Origin: Criblamydia sequanensis CRIB-18 | GTDB taxonomy: Bacteria; Chlamydiota; Chlamydiia; Chlamydiales; Criblamydiaceae | Length of the DNA stretch: 64,000 nt | Reading direction: 5' to 3' | Assembly (NCBI RefSeq): GCF_000750955.1 | Contig: NZ_CCEJ010000003.1 | Span: forward strand, 248,001 to 312,000 | The notes under the pieces: generated by a model | Databases searched by the model: none | Told to the model about the DNA's origin: nothing | What the model saw: the letters and a program-made list of their open reading frames with translations, nothing else | Translations under genes and position numbers: made by a program | In this document: positions 8,589 through 17,300 of the stretch, piece after piece | Layout: every line of letters starts with the position of its first letter | Numbering within the stretch: position 1 is the stretch's first letter

Positions 8589-9806
8589 ATGATAAGAAGT
8601 CAGACAGATCTCAATGCCGAGCTACTTCAAATTTTAGAAGGTCCAACTATTGAAGTCGGCTATCAGCTTGAGAAGCTTTTAGGAAATAGGTTTGAAACGG
8701 TGGAATCAGTCCGAAGGTTTGTTTCGGAAAATCCTTCTTTAATTTATCTTCAAGATATAGGCTTTAGTGATAATGAAGTCCCGGATGCAAAGCATGAAGA
8801 ATTGCTTAAATTATGTCCCAATATCACTTCTCTTTCGCTATTTGCCTCTGACCGATATAGAACTGCTTTTAAAAGTATCGTAGAGTTTTTAAAAAGTTGT
8901 GAGCGCATAACATCACTAAGTTTGCCAAGGTCTCCCAATTCATGGAGTCAGTTTTCGCATCTAACACAAATAAAAAAACTTACTGTTAACGAATGGAAGG
9001 TTTCGCATTCAAAAAAGGCTTTTTCAGATTTAATTAACAGCTTGCCCAATTTGACAGCTTTGGATCTATCCTCATCCCAAACTTTAGACTGTTTAGAGTT
9101 AATTGATGAGCCTTCTCGAATTAAATCGCTTTCCGTAGACTGTTGCAGGGAAAAATCTTCAAGAATAGCCCTTAACCGCTTCTCTAATCTTGAAAGTCTT
9201 AGTCTTGTAGCAAATAAAAAAAGCGCCCTTTCGGATGAAATATTAGCCTCTTTGGAATTATCTTCACTTCAAGCCCTTAACCTTTCTCACAATAAACTTA
9301 CGGATACAGGCATAAGTTCTCTTACCCGTTTTAAAGCTCTTGCTTCGCTTGATCTCTCTTCTTGTAAAAATGTTAAAGACGAGGCTTTAAAAATCCTATG
9401 CTTAAATTTGCAGTTCTCACACCTAGCTCTCCACGGCTGTCCTAATATTACAGATAGCGGCTTAAGCCACTTATCCCTTCAAAAGGGGTTAGTGTCGCTT
9501 AGTTTTGGCGGCGGGGAAGAGATCCATAATCTTTCTTTCATGGAATTTCTTGGAGAGTTAAAGACCTTATTTATTGAAAATTCAAAGATTGATGAAGCCC
9601 CGGAATCCATGCCTATGCTTACCCATCTTAAAAAGCTTGTTCTCTTAGCCATTTGGGATGCCCCTCTTGTAAATGATGCAGCCCTGGCACCTTTAAAAGG
9701 CATGACACACTTAGTTAATTTTCAATTAGCCGGATCTAACGTTACATCAGAGGGAATGTCCATCGTGAAAGCCCTTACAACCAAAAAAATCACTTGGATC
9801 GGCTGA
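8589..9806 (+). CDS. Leucine-rich repeat protein (405 aa)
   Basis: From about residue 75 to the end the sequence consists of degenerate leucine-rich repeats, with units such as LQALNLSHNKL, LASLDLSSCKN and LALHGCPNITDSGL. Several units have the cysteine-containing, 'C..ITD.GL' form found in ribonuclease-inhibitor-like and FBXL-type eukaryotic LRRs. The N-terminal 70 residues are helical and are not an obvious F-box. There is no signal peptide or membrane segment. LRR proteins of this kind in intracellular bacteria often bind host proteins, so an effector role is a reasonable inference but unproven. A terminator just upstream implies its own promoter; no strong ribosome binding site is visible before the ATG. 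Confidence 0.8.
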   Translation: MIRSQTDLNAELLQILEGPTIEVGYQLEKLLGNRFETVESVRRFVSENPSLIYLQDIGFSDNEVPDAKHEELLKLCPNITSLSLFASDRYRTAFKSIVEFLKSCERITSLSLPRSPNSWSQFSHLTQIKKLTVNEWKVSHSKKAFSDLINSLPNLTALDLSSSQTLDCLELIDEPSRIKSLSVDCCREKSSRIALNRFSNLESLSLVANKKSALSDEILASLELSSLQALNLSHNKLTDTGISSLTRFKALASLDLSSCKNVKDEALKILCLNLQFSHLALHGCPNITDSGLSHLSLQKGLVSLSFGGGEEIHNLSFMEFLGELKTLFIENSKIDEAPESMPMLTHLKKLVLLAIWDAPLVNDAALAPLKGMTHLVNFQLAGSNVTSEGMSIVKALTTKKITWIG

Positions 9807-9818
9807 GGATTAAACTGA

Positions 9819-10793
9819 TTAAGGATTGAAAATAATTTTTCCTTTTCTTGAGCCTCTTTTAGCATGAGCCAACGCCTCTTTAAAGTCTTTGAGGGGGTAG
9901 GCTCTATCTATTGGTATTTCAAAAGAAGAGTCTTTTAAGGTTGAAAAAAGCTCTGAAAATGATTTAGAGGCTTCATCTTTAGATAGGCTTTCAAGCCATT
10001 TCGTTACCCAAAACCCTTTAAGGGTGATATTTTTGTAGATCAAGGCGCGGCTTTTTATTTCAATCGGTTTTTTAGAAAGGGAACCATAGGAGACGATAAC
10101 CCCATTTTGGGTTAGTTTCTCAGCAAATAGGTCGGCATAAGGACCTCCGATAGCATCAAGGGCTAAGTCGGCATTAGGGATTTCGCCGAGATCAAATTTA
10201 TTTTGAAAAATCGCATCCTCTAAAAGCACGTAATCCGCCCCCCGTTGAATAAGCTCTTCTTTTTGAGAGGGGTTTCTTATGATATTAATGGTTTTAATCC
10301 CTTTCGCTTTTGCAAGGGCGATAACCGATAGGCCAACTGCTCCATTCGAAGCGTTTTGAATGACGGTTTTCAAAGAATTTTCTTTTTGGAAATCTTGCAA
10401 AAGCCGAAAAGCGGTCATTAAGGCTGACCTTGTAAAACAAGCCAAAGATTCAGGGAAAAAATTCGGAACTTTTATAAACGCCTCTTCTTTTTTTTTAAGG
10501 TAAGTGGCCCAAGAACCAAGCCCTTTGATCATGATAACCTGATCGCCGATTTCAAGTGATTTTACAAGGGCCCCTTTTGCTACGACAGTCCCGGCTCCCT
10601 CATTCCCCAAAGCTTTTGGGAAGCTTAAGGCAAGGCCATAGTGCCCTGATAGGATCGCAAGATCCGCAACATTGATCGGGCAAGCCTTCATTTGAACGAT
10701 CACATCGTCTTCTTTGGGAGGGGATATATGGGATTTATTTAAAGTAACGCCCTCTAAACCTTCTTCTTTTTGAATGATTTCTAAAGCTTCCAT
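9819..10793 (-). CDS. MDR-family trans-2-enoyl thioester reductase-like
   Basis: The 324-residue protein is a zinc-independent medium-chain dehydrogenase/reductase. It shows the N-terminal GroES-like fold (PINVADL, GNEGAG), then a Rossmann segment QNASNGAVG followed by GIKTINIIRNP. These resemble the mitochondrial enoyl reductase family (MECR/Etr1: 'PIN..D', 'N..N..VGQ', 'GIKTINVVR') more closely than plain quinone oxidoreductases. It would reduce trans-2-enoyl-CoA/ACP with NADPH, giving an alternative last step of fatty-acid synthesis. Quinone oxidoreductase is the main alternative. It converges on the LRR gene, with 12 bases between the stops, and is divergent from cysS. Confidence 0.8.
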   Translation of the reverse strand: MEALEIIQKEEGLEGVTLNKSHISPPKEDDVIVQMKACPINVADLAILSGHYGLALSFPKALGNEGAGTVVAKGALVKSLEIGDQVIMIKGLGSWATYLKKKEEAFIKVPNFFPESLACFTRSALMTAFRLLQDFQKENSLKTVIQNASNGAVGLSVIALAKAKGIKTINIIRNPSQKEELIQRGADYVLLEDAIFQNKFDLGEIPNADLALDAIGGPYADLFAEKLTQNGVIVSYGSLSKKPIEIKSRALIYKNITLKGFWVTKWLESLSKDEASKSFSELFSTLKDSSFEIPIDRAYPLKDFKEALAHAKRGSRKGKIIFNP

Positions 10794-10909
10794 GATATTC
10801 CTTAAAAGAAATGAGGTTAGAGAAAGAACTTGTTGCCAAAGATAGCTTTATTTCTATAAACTATTTTATAAATTTTAACTTATTTTCATTATATGGATCA
10901 GGTGATTTC

Positions 10910-12352
10910 ATGCCACTTTTCGAGCAGAAACCTATTTATTTTTTTAATACATTGACTCGGGAAAAAGAGCAGTTCGAACCTTTAAAAAGAGGATCCGTCT
11001 CCTTATATACATGTGGTCCAACCGTTTATAATTTTGCGCATATTGGAAATTTTAGATGTTATATTTTTGAAGACCTCTTGCATAGAACCCTTCTTTTCTT
11101 TGGATACGATCTTCACCATGTGATGAATATTACTGATGTGGATGATAAAACGATCAAGGGTGCGCTTAGAGAAAACACGACTTTAGATAACTATACTGAC
11201 AGGTTTACAAAAGCATTCTTTGAAGATTTAGATACGCTCGGGATTAAAAGAGCTAAAGTTTATCCAAAGGCCACCGATTACATCCCTCAAATGATTGAGC
11301 TTATCGAAAAACTTTTAGAAAAAAAACTGGCTTACGTCGGCAGTGATAAAAGCGTTTATTATGCCATCAACCAATTTCCAAATTATGGCTGTCTTTCACA
11401 CCTAAAGCTTGATGAGCTTGAGGTTGGCGCATCAGCTAGAGTTGCAAGCGACGAGTATGAAAAAGACCATGCGGCAGATTTTGTGCTTTGGAAGGCTTAT
11501 GACAAAGAAAGAGATGGCGATATCTATTGGAATAGCCCTTTTGGACCTGGAAGACCGGGTTGGCATATCGAATGCAGTGCAATGGCAATGAGCTTGCTTG
11601 GTGAAAGTTTGGATATTCACTGCGGCGCTATAGACAATATGTTTCCTCACCATGAAAATGAAATTGCCCAATCAGAAGGGGTTACAGGAAAGCCATTTTC
11701 CAAATATTGGCTTCATGCCGAGCACTTGATTGTCGATGGCAAAAAAATGTCTAAAAGCCTTGGCAACTTCTACACGCTCCGCGACCTAACGGACAAAAAT
11801 TATACAGGAAGACAGCTACGCTACCTTCTTTTACAAACCCATTACAAAACGCAGCTTAATTTCACGCTCCAAAGTCTTGAAGCTGCAAGGCATACCCTGA
11901 AGCGATTGGATGAGTTTGTGATGCGCCTAAACCGCATGGAAGGCAAAGGCAACCCTGAAAAAGTAAAAGAGCTTACCGAAAAGACCTTTGATCTCTTTGC
12001 TAGCGCCATGGCAGACGACCTTAATATATCATCTGCCCTAGCGGCTCTCTTTGATATGGTAAGAGAAGCTAATACTCTTATGGATGCTAATGAAATAGGC
12101 TCTCAGGAAGCTAAAACGATTTTAAGCCTCCTTGAAAGGTTCGATGAAATTTTAGGGGTGCTTCGTTTTTCTTTTGATGAAGAAATTCCGGAAGAGCTGA
12201 TTGCAGCTTTAGAAAAAAGAACAGAAGCCAGAACTAGAAAAGATTGGAAAGAGTCCGACAGGATTCGTGATTTTATTCAATCCAAAGGTTATCAAATTGA
12301 AGACTCCCCAAAGGGAGCGCGTCTTAAAAAAATGGAGGTTGCCCATGAATAA
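10910..12352 (+). CDS. cysS: Cysteinyl-tRNA synthetase
   Basis: The enzyme charges tRNA-Cys with cysteine. The class I signatures are present: YTCGPTVYN with the zinc-ligand Cys34, HIGN at 44-47, the WHIECSAM zinc motif with its later HHENE, and KMSKS near residue 278. The length of 480 residues is normal for the family. The frame is open further upstream to an ATG at 10811, but the ATG at 10910 is chosen because the family starts a few residues before this point and AGGTGA lies a few bases upstream. The next small gene overlaps the stop by 8 bases, suggesting an operon. Confidence 0.95.
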   Translation: MPLFEQKPIYFFNTLTREKEQFEPLKRGSVSLYTCGPTVYNFAHIGNFRCYIFEDLLHRTLLFFGYDLHHVMNITDVDDKTIKGALRENTTLDNYTDRFTKAFFEDLDTLGIKRAKVYPKATDYIPQMIELIEKLLEKKLAYVGSDKSVYYAINQFPNYGCLSHLKLDELEVGASARVASDEYEKDHAADFVLWKAYDKERDGDIYWNSPFGPGRPGWHIECSAMAMSLLGESLDIHCGAIDNMFPHHENEIAQSEGVTGKPFSKYWLHAEHLIVDGKKMSKSLGNFYTLRDLTDKNYTGRQLRYLLLQTHYKTQLNFTLQSLEAARHTLKRLDEFVMRLNRMEGKGNPEKVKELTEKTFDLFASAMADDLNISSALAALFDMVREANTLMDANEIGSQEAKTILSLLERFDEILGVLRFSFDEEIPEELIAALEKRTEARTRKDWKESDRIRDFIQSKGYQIEDSPKGARLKKMEVAHE

Positions 12353-12593
12353 AGGGACCAAGGATGTTCGCTTCATTGTGGCATTATACGATTTAGCAAA
12401 AGAAGCGGGTGATATTTACCAGCCTATCAACAAGTATGAGGTCGGAAAAAGCGTTGGCATTAAGGAAAGAGCCGTCAACGCTATCTCAAAGCTTCTTGTT
12501 CAGGCCAATTTTATAAAAAAAGTAGATGAAGAGCTTGTTTCTCTTGCACAACATGGCGAAGAGCTTGTTAAGAGGCTCCGCCACCTAAAATAG
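12345..12593 (+). CDS. Small winged-helix-like protein (82 aa)
   Basis: The start is ATG 12345 inside the end of cysS (overlap ATGAATAA), with a strong GGAGG at 12334-12338; translation is probably coupled to cysS. The 82 residues resemble a compact winged helix-turn-helix: helix (FIVALYDLAKEA), a recognition-like segment (EVGKSVGIKERAVNAISKLL), and a short wing followed by a C-terminal helix. It may act as a small DNA- or RNA-binding protein; the target is unknown. A wrong fold guess is possible because the protein is short. Confidence 0.75.
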   Translation: MNKGTKDVRFIVALYDLAKEAGDIYQPINKYEVGKSVGIKERAVNAISKLLVQANFIKKVDEELVSLAQHGEELVKRLRHLK

Positions 12594-12605
12594 ATATGAG
12601 GATCT

Positions 12606-12980
12606 TTGGATAGAAAAACTTTCCTTAGCACCCTGTTTGAGGAGGGAAAAAAGCAACTCTCAAAGTCTTTTACGGCTCCAATTCTAGAGGCCATTGAAAG
12701 AATGGAGACACTATTTCCGGCTGAAGAAGAAAAGGTCAAAGAAAGGCCTCCCGGCTCGGTTATTGAGGAATCAAAGTTTAAAGAGCTTTGCACAGGCTGT
12801 GATGCTTGCATGATCGCATGCCCTGTTAATGTAATCATGATAGACGATTTAGAAAAGAGAACCCCCCTAATTTATCCGGAAATAGCGCCTTGCATTTCTT
12901 GCGAGGGTTTTCCCTGTATCGCAGCTTGTCCTACAGGGGCACTAAGTTTTGAAAATGAACTAATCCCCAAAAAACTCTAG
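12606..12980 (+). CDS. 2[4Fe-4S] ferredoxin-like protein
   Basis: Two iron-sulfur motifs are present in the C-terminal half: CTGCDACMIACP (C-x2-C-x2-C-x3-C-P) and CISCEGFPCIAACP (C-x2-C-x4-C-x3-C-P). The second, with its inserted glycine/phenylalanine/proline, is like the cluster of NapF/NapG-type ferredoxins. The N-terminal 60 residues are helical and charged and may dock a partner. The start is taken as TTG 12606 with GAGGA just upstream; the nearby ATG 12596 is followed by an early stop. It follows the winged-helix gene by 12 bases. Its 3' end overlaps the convergent phosphodiesterase gene by 4 bases. The redox partner is unknown. Confidence 0.85.
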   Translation: MDRKTFLSTLFEEGKKQLSKSFTAPILEAIERMETLFPAEEEKVKERPPGSVIEESKFKELCTGCDACMIACPVNVIMIDDLEKRTPLIYPEIAPCISCEGFPCIAACPTGALSFENELIPKKL

Positions 12981-14224
12981 CGTTTTTTTATAGCCGCTTT
13001 AAGAAGAATGCCTCTATGGTCCGAGAGGGAATTTCCGGGAGAACCAAGATTAAGCGTCTCTTTTACTTGATCAACAGATAAAACAAAGTCCTCTTCGAAC
13101 TCTTTATCAAGAAGGGCGTAGTCAATGATTTCAAAGGTCGCATGCTTCGGGTTTTCCCCATAGGCATAATACTGAATTAAGTTTGTACAAGTAGCTGAAA
13201 GCTCACTTAAAATCGGGTACTTTATATTGTAGGGATCTACAAAATCCCTATTTAAATTAAGTCTTTCGTACTCATCCTTCCCGTTGCCGATTTTGGGGAC
13301 GTTGAGGTCGCCAAAAAGTAAACAAGGCTTCTTAGAGGTTTCCTTTAAATCATTCATTGTGTCGATAATAAGAGAAACTTCCATCTCCCTAAGCTGCTTT
13401 GCCCTTTCATTATCACCTTCTTCCAAATGGGTGTTTAAAATCCAGAAATCCGGTGTTTCGATGCAAAATACCCCGCGCTTCATTAAAGAATGATAGGGGA
13501 AGGGGATAAATTTGGGTTCACTGATAATCGGGTATTTGGACGCAGCAAAGAGACAGCTCTCAAGCTTCCAGGGGTTTGGGCCTATCCTCACAAAAAAATG
13601 AGCGAACTCTTTTTCAAGTTCTTTTGCTAAGTCAAGCCCTGGTTCAAAAGATACTTCTTGCATAAGGAGAAAATCAATGTCCAACCCTTTAATCAAAGCG
13701 GAAAGAGACTCTATTCTATCACTTGCCGGGGTAATGCCGCCATTGATCAAAGGAAGACCTCCAAAAAACATACAGGCATTAAGGGTTAGAAACCGAATTT
13801 CTTCTTTAGGTTTTTGAAGGGGAGCCTTACTTCCTAGAAGCGAAAGATAGGGTTTTTGGTTAAAATAATCCCCGAAATATTCGAAAAAACCGCCTGCAAA
13901 AGCTAAAAGAGTGGCAAGTTTACTCCCCGAAAAGCTTAAAACCAAACTGCCGCTTCGTTTAAAGTTTTCAATACTTCGATGATCGCTGTTACCATAAACA
14001 TTAGGTTTATTTGTGATCATTAAGTCTTTAATGATCCATTCTGATGAAGTATGAAAAGGCTTTTCTAAAAAAAGACCTAAATATATAAGTTTTTCTCCGA
14101 TTTGGGCTCGAAATTCTTTATTTCCTATTGTAACAATCGAAAGCAAAAGAATCGGGAGCCCAATTAAAAAAAGAGAGATTCGACCATTCACAAAGAACCT
14201 TAAGTTTAGAAATCCATTTCTCAC
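12977..14224 (-). CDS. EEP-family phosphodiesterase with N-terminal membrane anchor
   Basis: Residues from about 145 to the end form an endonuclease/exonuclease/phosphatase (EEP) domain. The metal and catalytic residues are visible in order: Asn149 (LNACMF), Glu190 (MQEV), His266 (NTHLEEGD), Asp306 and Asn308 (GDLNVP), and Asp402-His403 (SDHRG). This set matches Mg-dependent neutral sphingomyelinases and related phosphodiesterases. The N-terminus contains a strong hydrophobic segment (about 17-33) and a second at about 103-113, so the protein is probably membrane-anchored or exported. A sphingomyelinase, phosphoinositide phosphatase or nuclease role are all possible; a lipid substrate is favoured because of the anchor. 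The start codon is GTG. Confidence 0.82.
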   Translation of the reverse strand: MRNGFLNLRFFVNGRISLFLIGLPILLLSIVTIGNKEFRAQIGEKLIYLGLFLEKPFHTSSEWIIKDLMITNKPNVYGNSDHRSIENFKRSGSLVLSFSGSKLATLLAFAGGFFEYFGDYFNQKPYLSLLGSKAPLQKPKEEIRFLTLNACMFFGGLPLINGGITPASDRIESLSALIKGLDIDFLLMQEVSFEPGLDLAKELEKEFAHFFVRIGPNPWKLESCLFAASKYPIISEPKFIPFPYHSLMKRGVFCIETPDFWILNTHLEEGDNERAKQLREMEVSLIIDTMNDLKETSKKPCLLFGDLNVPKIGNGKDEYERLNLNRDFVDPYNIKYPILSELSATCTNLIQYYAYGENPKHATFEIIDYALLDKEFEEDFVLSVDQVKETLNLGSPGNSLSDHRGILLKAAIKKR

Positions 14225-14387
14225 CTTACTTCAATTATTTAAATTAGGGTATGAGTTTTCTCCTAAATTTCTGTTCTTTTCTAGGCGAAGTAAGGCTAGT
14301 ATTACTTCTTTTTAAATTAATCTTTATTAAAATTTAATAATTTTTTGTTAAAATTTTAAATTTACATGATTTTTATTGAGGATTTTT

Positions 14388-17300
14388 ATGACTCTTTCGT
14401 CTGTTTATAATCTCAATCTTTCAAGAAACTCGGAAATCAAACTTAGCGATGAAAATAAAGACCCGATTTCACCTCATTCAGATTTAATTCCAATCGTTGA
14501 TAAAATCTTAAGAAATACGAAGGGATTAAACCATCTTCAAACCATAGAGATTAAAAAAAAATCAGACGGTTCATCTGCCATATCTCTTGTATGCGCCAAA
14601 GGAATTAAAAAATTTCAACCTGGCGAAACCCTACTTTCTCAAATAAAAGAGTTATTCGAAACTACGCACTTTGGAAAAGAATCTCTCATTATCCGATTTC
14701 AAAAGGAAAATACTCCGCTTTGTCAAAGAAATTACGATAGCCTTTCCGATAACCTCTTTGCCCACATCCATGCCGACGAATTTGGTTTAGGAAGTCAGTT
14801 GCAAGGATTAAATTTTGAAGCCACCCTCCGATATGTTCTTAAATTTATTAAAACAACAAAGAGAGAAACTTATTTTTCAGAAAAGTTCCTTAATTTGCTT
14901 AGAGAAGCTCTAGATTTTGATACAACAAATGAAGAAGCTTTCGTTAATCAATTCAACTTTAAATATTGGGAAGTGTCCACCGGTAAAAATCCTTATTTTA
15001 TCCTCCCGGGCGGATGGTGCGGAAAACCTGGACATGCCATCTATTACAAAATTTATAAAGACAAGATAGAGATTTTTAACCTAGGGGGGGGAGTAGAAAA
15101 TCACTTAAACGAAAGCGAGAGCGCGATTCCCATTCTTCAAATAAAAGGAATTTTAGCGTCAAAATTTAGAGATGACGAACTGCCAAAAATTTTGTTTCAG
15201 GTGAAAAACAACCTCGTTCTTAAAAACGCGAGCTATAAAAATACAGACTATGGCGAAAAAGATATCTATCAAAACCTTGTAGATTTTCTTGAACCCCAAG
15301 AGCTTGTAATTCCTGAAGAAACCCGGCCCATGCATATTCAGAAATCCGGTTTTTGTTCTTTTAGATCGCTAATGGCCCTTATTTCCGAGGAAATGTATCT
15401 CGATGACTATAAGAAATTCAAATTCGAATTAAAGCTAATCTCTCTTGAAAATAAAGTTCTGTCATACCCAACTGCTTTATCAGCTTCAGGAGAGTACCAT
15501 CTTTTAAACACAGCTTTTAAAAAATTATGCCGATCCCTTGATAAACTATACCGTGAAGGTGTCGTTGACGAAAAGTACTTAATAGCGGGCGAATCAAGAT
15601 TAAAATTGACAGGCTCTTTTCTTAAGAAAAAGAAAAATGATCTTGCTAAAACTAAAAAACTACCCCCGTTCTCAAATTTAAGATATCAACCTTTAAGCGA
15701 GATAGGATTTAATTTTCCAACCTCAAGCTTCTCTTTAGGAAAAAAAGACTTACAGTTAGATGCCGATTCGAGCCTTTCACTTGAGGGTTTGAAAGGATTA
15801 AAGCTAGAGGCTCTTTTGAAAAAAGTGGAGCACTTTTTACCTGAATTTGAAAAAAAGTGTTTAAGCGGCTCTTCAGATATAAGAACCCGTATGTCTATAG
15901 AAAAAATTATTGAAAAATTTTCAATTGAAAATTTGGAGTTAGAGGATTTTTCTAGAAAGGGTTTAGAGAAAGGAATTATCACTCTAAACAAGCTTTTAGA
16001 AGTTTATTTTAAATTGATTGTTTTTTCGAAAGACAACTACCCTTACCCGATCTACTTTCTAAACTTATTAAAGATTTTATATTTGCAACATCACTTCAGT
16101 GTGGCTCTTGCGCCCGCTTGTAAAGACGTAAAGCCGGTTTGTCAATATCTCTTTTATAAATGGCTAAATAGAGAAGCTCAAAATCCAATTTACTATTACT
16201 TTCATATGTTTGATTCAAAAAAGGAAGAAGAGCTTAAGAAGTTGGTTACTTGGATAAATGAGGAAGCGCTTCTTCCTTTGAAATTTGAAATGGAAAATAA
16301 TAACAATAATAGAGCCTTTAAAATTACATTTAATGAAAGTCATTCCAAGTATCAGAAAAGAAGTTGGCTTGATTTTTTTAAGGAAGTTCTTCCGGATTTA
16401 ATTGAAGAAGAAAAATATGCTATTGAAGGAAGACCCTCTTGGATGCAAGACGGGGAACTTTTTATGTCGGATAAACTTCCTGAGTGGTTTAAGTGCCTCA
16501 TCCAATCAGCACTCTATTTTAGTTATTTCTCCGATGTTTCCATCAGCCCTTCGAAAGAACTAGATAGAGCAGGTACATTAGATGTCTTTTTAGAAAAAGA
16601 ATACAAAAAGGACTATTCCAATAGTGAATATATAGAAATTAAATCCTCTTTAAGCGGCAACCCAAAAAATGACTCCACTAAATTTAGGTCGCTCTACCCT
16701 CCATTTTTAAATAAAAAAATGGAAAAAATGTTTCAAGAAATTTTAAATTCTAATTCAGCTATCATAGAAAGCGCTTGGGTATTTGCAGACAAGTCTTATA
16801 GGTTTAAAAAAGGCTTTTCTAAAAGAGAAATAGAAGATTATAGAAAATTATCTTATGCCAATCTTGGGGGAGATCTCGGTATAATTTCCCTCTTTGATTT
16901 TTTTGCTAAACATACTGACCGCTTAATAGACCCCGATTATCTAATTCTTTTCCAAATGTTTCTTTTCCAACCGGGTGTTTTAATCGCCTTAAATGAGGTT
17001 ATGAAGGAGAAACTTTTTGCTTTTCTCATAAACCAAACAAACAAGTTTAAAAAGGATAATGAATTAACCGGTTATTTATTATGCCTTAGGCTTCTAAGAC
17101 GATTGGTTCATTATTTCCCTAAGGAAATTAATTTAAATTTTTCAGATCTAATAAAAGAGAATTTATCTCAAATTGGATTATCTAAAGAAAATTGCTGTTT
17201 AATTTATGCAGAATTGATATCAACTTATAATGAAAAAGAAACTTTAAATGAAGACGAACTTGAAGAATTATTAACAGGTATATTTTTTCTAAAAGTTCAC

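Noticed and set aside
10811-10909. Upstream extension of cysS from ATG 10811
   Set aside because: The extra 33 residues are not part of the family and the internal ATG 10910 has a ribosome binding site.
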